A stretch of DNA of 64,000 nucleotides, from positions 1,426,001 to 1,490,000 of the forward strand of contig CBDAQO010000002.1 in NCBI GenBank assembly GCA_965199105.1. Direction: 5' to 3'. This document shows, one piece after another, positions 1-8,560 of the stretch. The notes beneath the pieces are model-generated. The model was not told the DNA's origin, did no database searches, and saw only the letters and a list, made by a program, of their open reading frames with translations. Both the position numbers and the translations under genes were made by a program. The DNA is from LMUY01 sp965199105 (GTDB lineage: Bacteria; Pseudomonadota; Alphaproteobacteria; Acetobacterales; Acetobacteraceae). Numbering within the stretch: position 1 is the stretch's first letter; every line of letters begins with the position of its first letter.

Positions 1-262
1 CCATGGCGTTCTCGTGGTAGACGAACGAGGTGCCCCAACTGCCCTGCGCTAGGTGGAACAGGAACAGCAAATATTGCCGCCACAACGGCTGGTCGAGCCC
101 CATCGCGGCGCGGAAGCGCGCGATGTCCTCCGGCGTCGACTGCGGGTCGAGCAGGATCGCCGTCGGGTCGCCGATCGCGTAGAGCCCGATAAAGGCGATC
201 AGCGACAGCCCCAGGACCACCAGCAGGCCCTGCCCGGCCCGGCGCAGCACCAGTCCGCCCAT
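1..262 (-). CDS. ABC transporter permease, DppB/OppB type (partial, N-terminal 87 residues)
   Basis: This is the start of an inner-membrane permease for peptide or opine-type solutes; the rest lies beyond the left edge. The translation begins MGGLVLRRAGQGLLVVLGLS, which gives the N-terminal membrane helix typical of DppB-type permeases. A periplasmic segment with the family-typical pattern of an Asp-Pro pair followed by a basic-hydrophobic GLDQPLWRQY stretch comes next. It starts 9 bases after the stop of the solute-binding protein gene on the same strand, so the two are almost certainly co-transcribed and supply parts of one transporter. The ATPase and second permease would be expected further left. 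The family call is firm; the substrate is inferred only from the neighbouring dipeptidases. Confidence 0.85.
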   Translation of the reverse strand, partial: MGGLVLRRAGQGLLVVLGLSLIAFIGLYAIGDPTAILLDPQSTPEDIARFRAAMGLDQPLWRQYLLFLFHLAQGSWGTSFVYHENAM

Positions 263-270
263 GGCTCAGC

Positions 271-1830
271 TCAAGACCGGCCGGCCGCCGCCAGGATCAG
301 CTCCTCGTTGGACTGCGGCACGTAGGTCACCGGCTTGCGCGCGGCCGCGATCACCAGCAGCGTGTCGAGCGGAATGTAGACCTGCTGCTGGATCAACTCC
401 CCCATCACCGCGGCCATCGCCTTGTCGCGCGCCGCCGCGTCCATGATGAGCGTCGCCGCGTCGATCTCGCGGTCCAAATCCGGCATCGACTGGCCCATGT
501 TCCACGAGCCGACACCCCGCTTGGCGTCGCGCGTCTCCATCACGTCGCGCAGGAACGAGGTGGCGTCGCCGCCATTGCTGCCCCAGGCCAGCAAGTAGAA
601 CGAGTAGTCCAGCCGCTGCAGCCGCGGGAAGTAGACGCTAGAGGGCTGCGCGTCGATCGCCACCGTCACCCCAATGCGCGACAGCAGGATGCCCACCGTC
701 TGGCACGTCGCGGCGTCGTTCACGTAGCGGTCGTTCGGGCAATGCAGCGTCACCTTGAAGCCATCCGGATAGCCGGCCTGCGCCAGCAACTGCTTTGCCG
801 CCTCCGGCTGGTACGGGGTCGGCGCCAGGCTCGCATCGTAGCCCGCGATATGCACCGGCACGCCCTGGGTGGTGGTCTCGGCCAGCCCCTCCATCACCCG
901 CTTCACGATCACCTCCTGCGAGATCGCCAGCGCAAAGGCGTGCCGCACCCGCTCGTCGCGGAACGGGTTGTGCGGCAGCACGGCGCCCGATTTGTCGGTG
1001 GCGAACGGGGTCTGGTCGCGCAGCTCGTCGAAGCCCAGGAACACCGAGCGGTTGGACGGGGTCTGGAACACGCCCAACCCCTCGGTGCCGGCCAACCGCT
1101 TCACGTCCAGCGGCGGGATATAATCGGCAAGCTGGACGTCGCCCGCCTGCAGCGACGCGAGCCGGGCCGCGTCGTTGGGGATTTCGCGCATGGTGACGTG
1201 GGCGAAGGCCGGCTTGGGCCCCCAATAGCCGTCGAACCGCTCCAGCTCCCAGCCTTGGCCGCGCTGCCAGCGCACGCTGCGGTACGGGCCGGACCCGATC
1301 GCGTCCTTGCCGGAATCGAACTCCGCCGTGGTCGCCGTCGCCGGCACGCTCGCGCACACCAGGTGAAAGTCGGGCAGGGCGGCGAGCAGCGCGGGGTAGG
1401 GCTGCGCGGTCACCATGCGGATGGTCAGCGGGTCGATGATCTGCAGCTCGCGCACCGGGCGCAGCTTGCCGGCAGTCAGGTTGTCGCTGTTCGGCACCGT
1501 CGGCAGCCGGTCCAGGCTCGACTTGACGGAGGCGGCGTCCAGCGTGGAGCCGTCGTGGCATTTCACGCCGGGGCGCAGCTTGAACTCCCACGTTAGGTCG
1601 TCGACCAGCCGCCAACTAAGCGCGATCTCCGGCACCAGGTGGGACTGCGCGTCGAGCCCGACCAGGCTGTCATAGATGTTGGCGTAGTAGCCGTGCATCG
1701 GCCCCAGCCCGGACAACGCCGGGTCGAGCGTCACGATGGGCGCGCGCACGCCGACGGTGAGGTGGTCGGCGTCCTGCGCGATCGCGGTACCCGGAACGAG
1801 CAGCGCTGCCAGCAGCGCCCAGCGCGTCAC
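271..1830 (-). CDS. ABC transporter solute-binding protein, SBP_bac_5 (DppA/OppA) family
   Basis: A periplasmic binding protein of about 519 residues, the usual length for the peptide/nickel/opine family. I chose the GTG at 1828-1830 because it immediately precedes a signal peptide (VTRWALLAALLVPGTAIAQ) and overlaps the upstream stop codon as GTGA. A longer reading frame upstream only repeats the dipeptidase region in another frame. The mature part has family landmarks: an N-terminal VGVRAPIVTLDPAL stretch, a TWEFKLRPGVKCHDG segment, and a GSGPYR segment near the middle. It lies between the dipeptidase genes and a DppB-type permease, so it probably delivers small peptides or related amides for cleavage by those enzymes. 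The exact ligand cannot be read from sequence. Confidence 0.9.
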   Translation of the reverse strand: MTRWALLAALLVPGTAIAQDADHLTVGVRAPIVTLDPALSGLGPMHGYYANIYDSLVGLDAQSHLVPEIALSWRLVDDLTWEFKLRPGVKCHDGSTLDAASVKSSLDRLPTVPNSDNLTAGKLRPVRELQIIDPLTIRMVTAQPYPALLAALPDFHLVCASVPATATTAEFDSGKDAIGSGPYRSVRWQRGQGWELERFDGYWGPKPAFAHVTMREIPNDAARLASLQAGDVQLADYIPPLDVKRLAGTEGLGVFQTPSNRSVFLGFDELRDQTPFATDKSGAVLPHNPFRDERVRHAFALAISQEVIVKRVMEGLAETTTQGVPVHIAGYDASLAPTPYQPEAAKQLLAQAGYPDGFKVTLHCPNDRYVNDAATCQTVGILLSRIGVTVAIDAQPSSVYFPRLQRLDYSFYLLAWGSNGGDATSFLRDVMETRDAKRGVGSWNMGQSMPDLDREIDAATLIMDAAARDKAMAAVMGELIQQQVYIPLDTLLVIAAARKPVTYVPQSNEELILAAAGRS

Positions 1831-2813
1831 CGCCAAACCTGCCGCGCCACGCGCAACCAGTTCTCGCCCAGGATTTGGCGGACCGCCGCCTCGCCATAGC
1901 CGGCTTTCAGCATCATCTCCGTCAACTCCTCGATCTGTTCCGGCTGCGCGAAGGCCGACCCGGTGCGACGGTTCGGCCCGGGGGGCCACATGGCATCATG
2001 GTCGCGCACCCAGCCCCAGAACCGCGCGGTGTCACGCACGTAGTCCAGGCCTAAGCCCGCATGCTCCGCGCCCACCAGTTGCACCACGTGGTCCAGGTGG
2101 CGGAAAATCGCCGCGCTGGAGGCCGCGTCGTCGTCCAGGAACTCGCCCAGCCCGTTCAGCCCCACCACGCCGCCGGTGCGCGCGCAGGCCGTGATCTGGT
2201 CGTCGCGGATGTTGCGGTAGTGGCCGAACACCGCGTGGGCGTTGCTGTGGGAGAAGATGAACGGCGCCGTGCTGGCTGCCATCGCGTCCATCGTCGTGCG
2301 GTAGCCGGTGTGCGTGCCGTCCACCAGCATGCCGACGCGGTTCATTTCCGCCACCACTTCGAGCCCCCAGCGCGACAGCCCGCCATCGGTGCGCTCGGCG
2401 CAGCCATCGCCCACGTGGTTGCGCGCGTTGTAGGCCAGCAGCATATGGCGCACGCCGAGGTCGTAGAACGCCTGCACGAGATGCAGCTTGCCCTCCAGCA
2501 TGTCGGTTTCCTGGAGGTTGAACACCAGGCCGAGCTTGCCCGCCGCCTTGGCCGCCACCACGTCCGCCGCCGTGGCGCAAAGCATAAACCGATCCGGCTG
2601 CGCCCGGATGGCGGCGCGCACGCGGGCGATCTGGCGGATGGTGCCGTCCAGCATCGCCTCGGTCCCCATCACGGTGAGGCTGACCAGGTCCACCCCCGCA
2701 GCCTGGAAACGCGGCAGCGTGTCGGCATCGGCGTAGGCCGGCCCCCAAGGCAGCGTGTTGTCCCACACCAGGGCGGACCGCGTCAGCGCGCGGGCTTGGC
2801 TGGGCTGGCTCAT
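1827..2813 (-). CDS. membrane dipeptidase family (peptidase M19) protein, second paralog
   Basis: A 328-residue protein of the renal/microsomal dipeptidase family (M19), which hydrolyses dipeptides with a binuclear zinc site. The start ATG at 2811-2813 overlaps the stop of the upstream paralog (ATGA), and its own stop overlaps the GTG of the binding-protein gene, so translation is tightly coupled. The later metal/substrate motifs are visible: VDGTHTGYR, an SHSNAHAVFGHYRN segment, and a C-terminal GLGLDYVRD. The N-terminal HxD zinc motif of canonical members is replaced by VWDNTLPWG. There is no signal peptide, so it should act in the cytoplasm on imported peptides. It is clearly homologous to the adjacent gene, a tandem duplication that has diverged. 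Confidence 0.85.
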   Translation of the reverse strand: MSQPSQARALTRSALVWDNTLPWGPAYADADTLPRFQAAGVDLVSLTVMGTEAMLDGTIRQIARVRAAIRAQPDRFMLCATAADVVAAKAAGKLGLVFNLQETDMLEGKLHLVQAFYDLGVRHMLLAYNARNHVGDGCAERTDGGLSRWGLEVVAEMNRVGMLVDGTHTGYRTTMDAMAASTAPFIFSHSNAHAVFGHYRNIRDDQITACARTGGVVGLNGLGEFLDDDAASSAAIFRHLDHVVQLVGAEHAGLGLDYVRDTARFWGWVRDHDAMWPPGPNRRTGSAFAQPEQIEELTEMMLKAGYGEAAVRQILGENWLRVARQVWR

Positions 2814-3895
2814 CCGCCCCAGCTCGCTTCGGCGGCGCGCAGGAAGTTTTCCCCAAGCACGCCGCGCACCGTGGCGTCGTCCCAGCCGTGGCGCACCATC
2901 ATGTCGCACAACTCCAACGCCTGTTCCGGCCCGGCGAACGCGGTCTCCTCCCGCTCGCGGCCGAACGGCAAGGGCGGCCAGCGGAACGCCTCGGCGCGGA
3001 CCGACGCCCAGAACCGCGGCGCGTCGGCCAGGAAGTCCAGCCCGAACCCGGCGTGGCGCCCGCCGACCAGCCCGACCAGGTGGTCCAGGTGGCGGAACAT
3101 CGCCTCGGTGCCCGCCAGCGCGTCGGGCAGGAACTCGCCCAAGCCGTTGATGCCGACCACGCCACCCGTGGCCGCCGCCGCCCGCACCTGCTCGTCGGTG
3201 ACGTTGCGGTAGTGCGGATACACCGCGTGCATGTTGCTGTGCGTGATCAGCATCGGCTTGCCGGCCGCGCCGCACAATTCGGCCATGTCGAGGCTGGACC
3301 GCACGCCGACATGCGTCGCGTCCACGATGATACCGAGCCGCAGCATCTCGCCGATCACCTGCTGGCCAAGCCGGGTCAGCCCCTCGTCGGTGCGTTCGGC
3401 GCACCCGTCGCCCAGCGCGTTTTTGCCGTTATAGACCGGCAGCATGCAGCGCACGCCCAGCGCGTGGTACACCTCGACCATCTCGACCATGCCGCCGAGC
3501 GGAGTGCCGTCCTGATGCTGCAGCACCAGCGCCAGCACGCCATCGGCGCGCGCCTGCCGGATGGCGGCGGCCGTCGTGCACACCCGCATGGTGGCGGCGC
3601 GCTTGGCAATGTCGGCGCGCACCTTGGCCACGTAGCTGACCGCGGTGGTGATGTCGGCGCCGGGCAGGTTCTGCACCGTGAGCGTGATCGCGCCCATGCC
3701 GGCACCGCCGAACCGCGCCATCACCGTGTCGTAGTTGGCCCAGGGTGCGCCCCACGGCAGCGTCATGTCCCAGACCAGCGCGTCCTCGAACAGCGCCACC
3801 GCGCGGGGGTCGGCGGCTTGGCGGACGCGTTCGTAGCCCGTGTTCACCGCGAATCCTTGCAACACCCACGGCTCCATCAATCGCGTGTCAATCAC
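2810..3895 (-). CDS. membrane dipeptidase family (peptidase M19) protein, first paralog
   Basis: A 361-residue M19-type dipeptidase, the first gene of the peptide-uptake operon after the LysR gene. It carries IVDATHVGVRSS, a THSNMHAVYPHYRNVTDEQ region, GINGLGEFLPD and GFGLDFLADAPRF, all matched in the downstream paralog. As in that paralog, the N-terminal zinc signature (Asp-Gly-His-x-Asp) is absent and reads VWDMTLPWGAPW. No signal sequence is seen. The start could be the first ATG at 3895 or the internal Met at residue 7; neither has a strong ribosome site. It lies only 45 bases from the end of the LysR gene, so both may share a transcript. Family membership is sure, catalytic competence less so. 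Confidence 0.85.
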   Translation of the reverse strand: MIDTRLMEPWVLQGFAVNTGYERVRQAADPRAVALFEDALVWDMTLPWGAPWANYDTVMARFGGAGMGAITLTVQNLPGADITTAVSYVAKVRADIAKRAATMRVCTTAAAIRQARADGVLALVLQHQDGTPLGGMVEMVEVYHALGVRCMLPVYNGKNALGDGCAERTDEGLTRLGQQVIGEMLRLGIIVDATHVGVRSSLDMAELCGAAGKPMLITHSNMHAVYPHYRNVTDEQVRAAAATGGVVGINGLGEFLPDALAGTEAMFRHLDHLVGLVGGRHAGFGLDFLADAPRFWASVRAEAFRWPPLPFGREREETAFAGPEQALELCDMMVRHGWDDATVRGVLGENFLRAAEASWGG

Positions 3896-3940
3896 GCTAC
3901 GGAGACCCGGGTGGCAAATCCATAAGAAAAACCGATGCGG

Positions 3941-4834
3941 CTACAGATTCGGCGCGATCACCTCCCGGATGATCCCAGCCACCGCCATCACCGACGGGTC
4001 GCTCCGGCGCCGCTGCCCGGTCGCCAGTTGCACCGACCGCGCAATCCCCGGCGCGCCGATCGGGATCGCCGCCAGGCTGCCAGCCGCCACCTCGTCGCGA
4101 ACCGCGTGCATGGAGAGGATGCTGCAGCCCATGCCCGCCGCCACCAGGCCCTTGATGGTGTAGGTGGAGTCGACCTCGAACGCGACCGACAGCGCGACCC
4201 CCGCGTCCGCCGCCCGCCCCTCCAGCAACACGCGCAGGGCATGCGCGCGGCCGGGCAGCACCAGCGCCAAGCCCGGCAGGCTGGCGAACGGCACCACCGG
4301 GCCGAGCCGCGCGGCCAGCGCCGGTGGCGCGACCACGAACAGCTCCTCCATGCCGAGCCGCTCGGTGTGGACGCTGGGGTTTAGCGGCGTCTCGTAGATC
4401 ACGGACAAATCGATGCGGCCGCGCTCGGTCCATTCGCGCAGGAAGCCACTCATGCTCTCCACCAAATGGAGCCGAATGCGGGGGAACCGCCGCTGCGCCC
4501 GGGTCAGCACCTCGACCGAGAACGCCATGTTGAACGCCGTCGCCATGCCCAGCGCCACCGCGCCCACCGGGGAGGCGGCGTCCACCGCCAGCTCGTCATG
4601 CGTCAGCTCCACCTGGCGCAGGATTTCGAGCGCCCGCTCCGCCAGCCGCCGCCCCGCTTCGGTCGGCGTGACGCCGCGGGCATGGCGCACGAACAGCGCC
4701 TGGCCGAACTCCGCCTCCAGTAGCGCGAGCTGCTGCGACAGCCCGGGCTGGGCCACGCGCACCTGCAGCGCCGCCCGCGAGATGCTGCCGGCCTGCATCG
4801 CGGCGAGGAAGTAGCGCAACTGGGTCAGCGTCAT
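3941..4834 (-). CDS. LysR-family transcriptional regulator
   Basis: A 297-residue LysR-type regulator of normal length. It has an N-terminal winged helix-turn-helix (MTLTQLRYFLAAMQAGSISRAA, with the conserved AQPGLSQQLALLE recognition region at about residues 28-40). The ligand-binding domain follows, with SPVGAVALGMATAFN at its beginning. It is divergent from the CoA-transferase gene and upstream of the dipeptidase operon, so it probably controls one or both, in the usual LysR way: it would bind the shared intergenic region and respond to a substrate or intermediate. A candidate LysR box is annotated at 4842-4860. The inducer is unknown. Confidence 0.92.
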   Translation of the reverse strand: MTLTQLRYFLAAMQAGSISRAALQVRVAQPGLSQQLALLEAEFGQALFVRHARGVTPTEAGRRLAERALEILRQVELTHDELAVDAASPVGAVALGMATAFNMAFSVEVLTRAQRRFPRIRLHLVESMSGFLREWTERGRIDLSVIYETPLNPSVHTERLGMEELFVVAPPALAARLGPVVPFASLPGLALVLPGRAHALRVLLEGRAADAGVALSVAFEVDSTYTIKGLVAAGMGCSILSMHAVRDEVAAGSLAAIPIGAPGIARSVQLATGQRRRSDPSVMAVAGIIREVIAPNL

Positions 4835-4841
4835 GACCCGG

Positions 4842-4860
4842 CCATAAGTACGTCCTATGG
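4842..4860. promoter_or_regulatory. candidate LysR-type operator (T-N11-A)
   Basis: The intergenic region between lysR and the CoA-transferase gene contains CCATA-N9-TATGG, a perfect 5-bp inverted repeat that includes the ATA-N9-TAT form of the LysR consensus. It begins 7 bases upstream of the lysR start codon, so binding there would also autorepress lysR. Prediction from sequence only. Confidence 0.45.
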
Positions 4861-4934
4861 CTGGTCATAACCAAGCGGTATTTGCCGGTCCGCCGCGCGC
4901 AGGGGAGGGTGGCTGCCAACGATGGAGGAATTCC

Positions 4935-6146
4935 ATGCGGGAGGCAGATTATCACCGCAACGCCGCCGGCCCGATGACCGGGGTCCGCGTGCTGGACCTG
5001 TCGCGGCTGGTGGCCGGCAACATGCTGACCCACATCTTGGCCGATTTCGGCGCCGAGGTGGTCAAGGTCGAGCGACCCGGCGTCGGCGACGACCTGCGCC
5101 AGTGGCGGGTGCGCAGCATCAGCCTGTTCTGGAAGGTCTACGCCCGCAACAAGAAGAGCCTCACGCTCGACCTGCGCCATCCCAAGGGGCGGGACGTGCT
5201 GCTGCGGCTGGTGCGGTCGGCGCACGTGTTGGTGGAAAGCTTCGTCCCTGGCACGCTCGAGCGTTGGGGCCTGGGGCCGGAGGCGCTCATGGCCGCCAAC
5301 CCCCGCCTGGTGGTGGTGCGCATCTCCGGCTGGGGCCAGACCGGCCCGATGCGCGACCAGCCCGGCTTCGGCTCGCTGGTGGAGGGCATGTCCGGGTTCG
5401 CCGCCGCCAACGGCTTCGCCGACCGCCCGCCCGTGCTGCCCCCGCTCGCCCTGGCCGACATGGTCGCGGGCTACTCCGGCGCGGCCGCCACGCTGATGGC
5501 GCTGCGCCATGCCGAGCAGCCCGGCGGCGCCGGCCAGGTGGTGGACCTCACCTTGTTCGACCCGCTGTTCGCAGCGCTCGGCCCCAGCGCCGCCGAGCAT
5601 GCCGTCACCGGCGAGGTGCCGCGCCGGGCCGGCAGCCGCTCGACACTCAGTTGCCCGCGCAACGTGTATGCCTGTGCCGATGGCCGCTTCGTCTGCGTTT
5701 CGGCCTCGATGCAGGCGGTGGCGGAGCGGCTGTTCCGCGCCATCGGCCGCCCCGAGCTGATCGACGACCCGCGCTTCGCCACCAACGAGGCCCGCGTCCA
5801 GCATGACGACCTGCTCGACCCGATCGTGGCGGCCTTCATCGCCGGCATGACCCGCGACCAGGCGCTAGCGCATTTCGCCGCCGCCGACGTCACCGTCGGC
5901 CCAGTGCTCGACCCGGCGGACCTTGCCGAGCACCCTTATATCATCGACCGTGGCGTCCTACTCCGCTTCCCCGACCCACAGATTGGCAGCTTGCCCATGC
6001 ACCACGTCTCCCCCGTGCTGTCCGCCACCCCCGGCGCCATCCACTCGCCAGCCCCGGAGCTGGGCGAGCACACGCCCGGCCTGCTGCAGGAGGCGGGCTA
6101 CGGCGCGGACGAAATCGCCACCCTGGCCGCGGAGGGCGTGACGTGA
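4935..6146 (+). CDS. class III (CaiB/BaiF) CoA-transferase
   Basis: A 403-residue family III CoA-transferase, which moves CoA between carboxylic acids through an aspartyl-CoA thioester intermediate. The start ATG at 4935 follows a clear ribosome site (GGAGGA, 5 bases upstream). Family marks include GVRVLDLSRLVAGNMLTHIL, LADFGAEVVKVERPGVGDD and the NKKSLTLDLRHPKGRD segment. The catalytic Asp is expected at residue 175 in LADMVAGYSG. It is translationally coupled (GTGA overlap) to the gamma-glutamyltransferase gene and divergent from lysR. The acyl substrate is not predictable; context suggests a carboxylate released from an imported amide or peptide. Confidence 0.9.
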   Translation: MREADYHRNAAGPMTGVRVLDLSRLVAGNMLTHILADFGAEVVKVERPGVGDDLRQWRVRSISLFWKVYARNKKSLTLDLRHPKGRDVLLRLVRSAHVLVESFVPGTLERWGLGPEALMAANPRLVVVRISGWGQTGPMRDQPGFGSLVEGMSGFAAANGFADRPPVLPPLALADMVAGYSGAAATLMALRHAEQPGGAGQVVDLTLFDPLFAALGPSAAEHAVTGEVPRRAGSRSTLSCPRNVYACADGRFVCVSASMQAVAERLFRAIGRPELIDDPRFATNEARVQHDDLLDPIVAAFIAGMTRDQALAHFAAADVTVGPVLDPADLAEHPYIIDRGVLLRFPDPQIGSLPMHHVSPVLSATPGAIHSPAPELGEHTPGLLQEAGYGADEIATLAAEGVT

Positions 6147-7792
6147 GCGTGCCCCGGCCACCGCGGCGGCTGCCGCCCGCGCGCGCGATGGTGGTCGCGG
6201 CGCAACCCGAGGCGGCCGAGGCCGGCAGCACCATCCTGCGCGCCGGCGGCAGTGCGGTGGACGCCGCCATCGCCGCCGCGCTGGTGCAAGGCGTGGTCGA
6301 CCCGCTGATGTCCGGCCTGGGCGGCTACGGTGTGCTCCACGCGCTCGACCCGCGCACCGGCGAGACGCTGCTGCTCGACGGCCAAGGCGGCTGCCCGGTG
6401 GCCTGCACCGACACCCAGTGGGCCGACCGCATCCTGGGCGAGACGCCGGACGGGTTCGGCTTCATCCTGCGCGACTTCGTCAACGAGTGCGGCCACGCGG
6501 CGGTCACCGTGCCCGGCATCCTGGCCGTGCTGGCCCAGGCACACGCGCGGCTCGGCCGCAGCCCTTGGGCCAGCCTATTCGGCCCGGCCATCGCGCTGGC
6601 CGAGTCTGGCTGGCTGGTGCGCCCGCACAACTACACCGTGTTCACCCAGGACGAGCGCAAATACGGCCGGATGAACTACGGCGAGAAGCTCGGCGTGAGC
6701 GCGGACGGCCGGCGCATCTACCTGCAACCGGACGGCAGCTACGCCAAGATCGGCCAGGTAATCCGCAACCCCGACCTCGCGGCGACCCTGCGCACGGTGG
6801 CGCAGGAGGGTGCCGCCACGCTCTACACCGGCGCCCTGGCCCGCCGCATCGCCGAGGACATGGCGGACCATGGCGGCCTGCTCTCCGCCGCCGACCTGGC
6901 CGGCTTCGAGCCCGAGCAGCAGGAGCCGATCCGCGTCGGCTATCGCGGCTACCAGCTCGCCACCAACCGCCCGCCCGGCGGCGGCGTCATGGTGGCCGAG
7001 ATGCTGCGCATCCTGGAGCGGTTCGACCTCGCCGCCCTGGGCCATAACACCCCCGAGTATATCCGCGTGGTGGCCGAGACGATGAAACTCGCCACCCGCG
7101 ACAAGGACGCCCATATCAGCGATCCACGCTTCGTCCCGCCGCCGCTCGACCGCCTGCTGTCGGACGACTACGCCGAGGCCTGCGCCGCCGGTATCCGCCG
7201 TGGCGACAAGGTGTCGGTGCCGCGGCTGCAAGCCCCCGCGGGTGACGCCAAGGAGACCACGCACGTCTCCTGCGTCGACGCCGACGGCCTGGTGGTGTCG
7301 CTGACGCACTCGCTGGGCATTCCCTCGGGCGTGATCCCCCCCGGCACCGGCTTCATCCTCAACGGCTGCATGAGCGTGTTCGATCCCCGCCCGGGCCGCG
7401 CCGGGTCGATCGCGCCGGGCAAGCGCCGGTTCGCCTCCATGTGCCCCTCCATCGTGACGCGGGACGGCCAGCCGGTGCTCACCTTGGGCGCCCCCGGCGG
7501 CACCTGGATCACCCTGGCCGTGCTGCAGGTGCTGCTCAACGTGCTGGAGTGGGGCATGGGCATGCAGGAGGCGGTCAGCGCCCCCCGCTTCGTCGCCACC
7601 AGCGACGTGATCGACATCAGCAACCGCATCCCGCGCGAGGTGCAGCGCGCAGTGGAGGCGATGGGCTACACCGTACGCCGCTCCCCGCTGTCCTATGCCT
7701 TCGCCGGGGTGCACGGCATCGCCCTGTTCGACGGCACCCTAGACGGCGGCGCCGACCCGCAACGCGACGGCATGGTCGCCTCGCTCGCCTGA
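6143..7792 (+). CDS. gamma-glutamyltransferase family protein (Ntn hydrolase)
   Basis: A 549-residue protein of the gamma-glutamyltranspeptidase family, which cleaves itself to expose an N-terminal threonine that attacks gamma-glutamyl amides. The start GTG overlaps the CoA-transferase stop (GTGA). The expected self-cleavage site is the TTHVS motif, giving Thr372 as nucleophile. The glycine-rich GAPGGTWI segment occurs near residue 450 and the N-terminal GGSAVDAAIAAALVQGVVDP is typical. There is no evident signal peptide, unlike secreted glutathione-processing GGTs, so a cytoplasmic amidase-like role on another substrate is possible. Coupling to a CoA-transferase suggests deacylation and activation of one compound class. 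Confidence 0.85.
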   Translation: MSVPRPPRRLPPARAMVVAAQPEAAEAGSTILRAGGSAVDAAIAAALVQGVVDPLMSGLGGYGVLHALDPRTGETLLLDGQGGCPVACTDTQWADRILGETPDGFGFILRDFVNECGHAAVTVPGILAVLAQAHARLGRSPWASLFGPAIALAESGWLVRPHNYTVFTQDERKYGRMNYGEKLGVSADGRRIYLQPDGSYAKIGQVIRNPDLAATLRTVAQEGAATLYTGALARRIAEDMADHGGLLSAADLAGFEPEQQEPIRVGYRGYQLATNRPPGGGVMVAEMLRILERFDLAALGHNTPEYIRVVAETMKLATRDKDAHISDPRFVPPPLDRLLSDDYAEACAAGIRRGDKVSVPRLQAPAGDAKETTHVSCVDADGLVVSLTHSLGIPSGVIPPGTGFILNGCMSVFDPRPGRAGSIAPGKRRFASMCPSIVTRDGQPVLTLGAPGGTWITLAVLQVLLNVLEWGMGMQEAVSAPRFVATSDVIDISNRIPREVQRAVEAMGYTVRRSPLSYAFAGVHGIALFDGTLDGGADPQRDGMVASLA

Positions 7793-7852
7793 GGGTGCGG
7801 CCGCTCCGCCGGTTCGATGTTGATAGATCAGGCGGAAAAAGCCCTCTCCCTC

Positions 7853-8479
7853 TCAGCCCGCGCCTCCCCCTGGCCAGGCAAGCATAGATCGATCCGCCAG
7901 GGCCAGCAGCCGCTCCCGCGCCACGCCGTCGCGCGCCAATACCGACATGCCCTGCACCACCGCGATGACCAGGTCGGACAGGCCAGCCGCGTCGGTGGTG
8001 CCTGGCAGGGCGCCGGCCGCGACGTCCTGGTCGATGCGAGCAACCAGCCGGCGGGCGACGTCCTGCCGCACGCCGGCGATCGCGGCGCGGACATCCGCCG
8101 CCTCGTGCGAGCCGCTGGCGGCGGCGCTCGCCAGCAGGCAGCCCTTGGGTGTCGCCTCGCCGGTGAAAGCGGTGGCGGCGGCTTCCAGCATCGCGCGGGC
8201 GGCATCGCGCGCGGTGGGTGCTCCCGCCAGGCTGCGGTCCAGTTCGGCCGGGTCACCGGCATAGCGGCGCATCGCTTCGAGGAACAGCCGGCGCTTGTCG
8301 CCGAACGCGGCATAGAGGCTGGGCGGGGTAATCCCCATCGCGGCCGTCAGGTCGGCGACCGAGGTGGTCTCGTAGCCATTGCGCCAGAACGCCAGCATCG
8401 CCTGGTGCAGCGCGGCGTCGCGGTCGAACGACAGTGGTCTGCCCGTCCTGCGGCGTGGGGATGGTTCGGCGACTTCCAT
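7853..8479 (-). CDS. TetR-family transcriptional regulator
   Basis: A TetR/AcrR repressor of 208 residues from the preferred start. The N-terminal helix-turn-helix is clear (RDAALHQAMLAFWRNGYETT followed by SVADLTAAMGITPPSLYAAFGDKRRLF). The C-terminal domain resembles the small-molecule-binding half of AcrR-type regulators. Three in-frame ATGs are possible (8500, 8488, 8479). A good promoter overlaps the first two, so I prefer 8479, which would make the message leaderless. It is divergent from an aldo/keto reductase gene 81 bases away, which it probably represses. The inducer is unknown. Confidence 0.88.
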   Translation of the reverse strand: MEVAEPSPRRRTGRPLSFDRDAALHQAMLAFWRNGYETTSVADLTAAMGITPPSLYAAFGDKRRLFLEAMRRYAGDPAELDRSLAGAPTARDAARAMLEAAATAFTGEATPKGCLLASAAASGSHEAADVRAAIAGVRQDVARRLVARIDQDVAAGALPGTTDAAGLSDLVIAVVQGMSVLARDGVARERLLALADRSMLAWPGGGAG

Positions 8480-8486
8480 AGTGCGC

Positions 8487-8516
8487 ATTATAAAAGCCAT
8501 TGACGACGCCGTGCAA
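8487..8516 (-). promoter_or_regulatory. sigma-70-type promoter for the tetR gene
   Basis: On the minus strand the sequence reads TTGCAC, an 18-base spacer, then a perfect TATAAT. The expected transcription start, 7-8 bases after the -10 box, coincides with the ATG at 8479, which suggests a leaderless mRNA. It lies in the short gap before the aldo/keto reductase gene, so repressor binding here would control both genes. Confidence 0.5.
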
Positions 8517-8560
8517 TGCTGCGAGGAGTTCGGTATCGAACGCTATGGAAGAAGCTGGCA

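Noticed and set aside
742..1596. Long plus-strand reading frame opposite the solute-binding protein
   Set aside because: It is an antisense frame of a clear SBP gene, with His/Arg-rich composition typical of GC-rich shadows.
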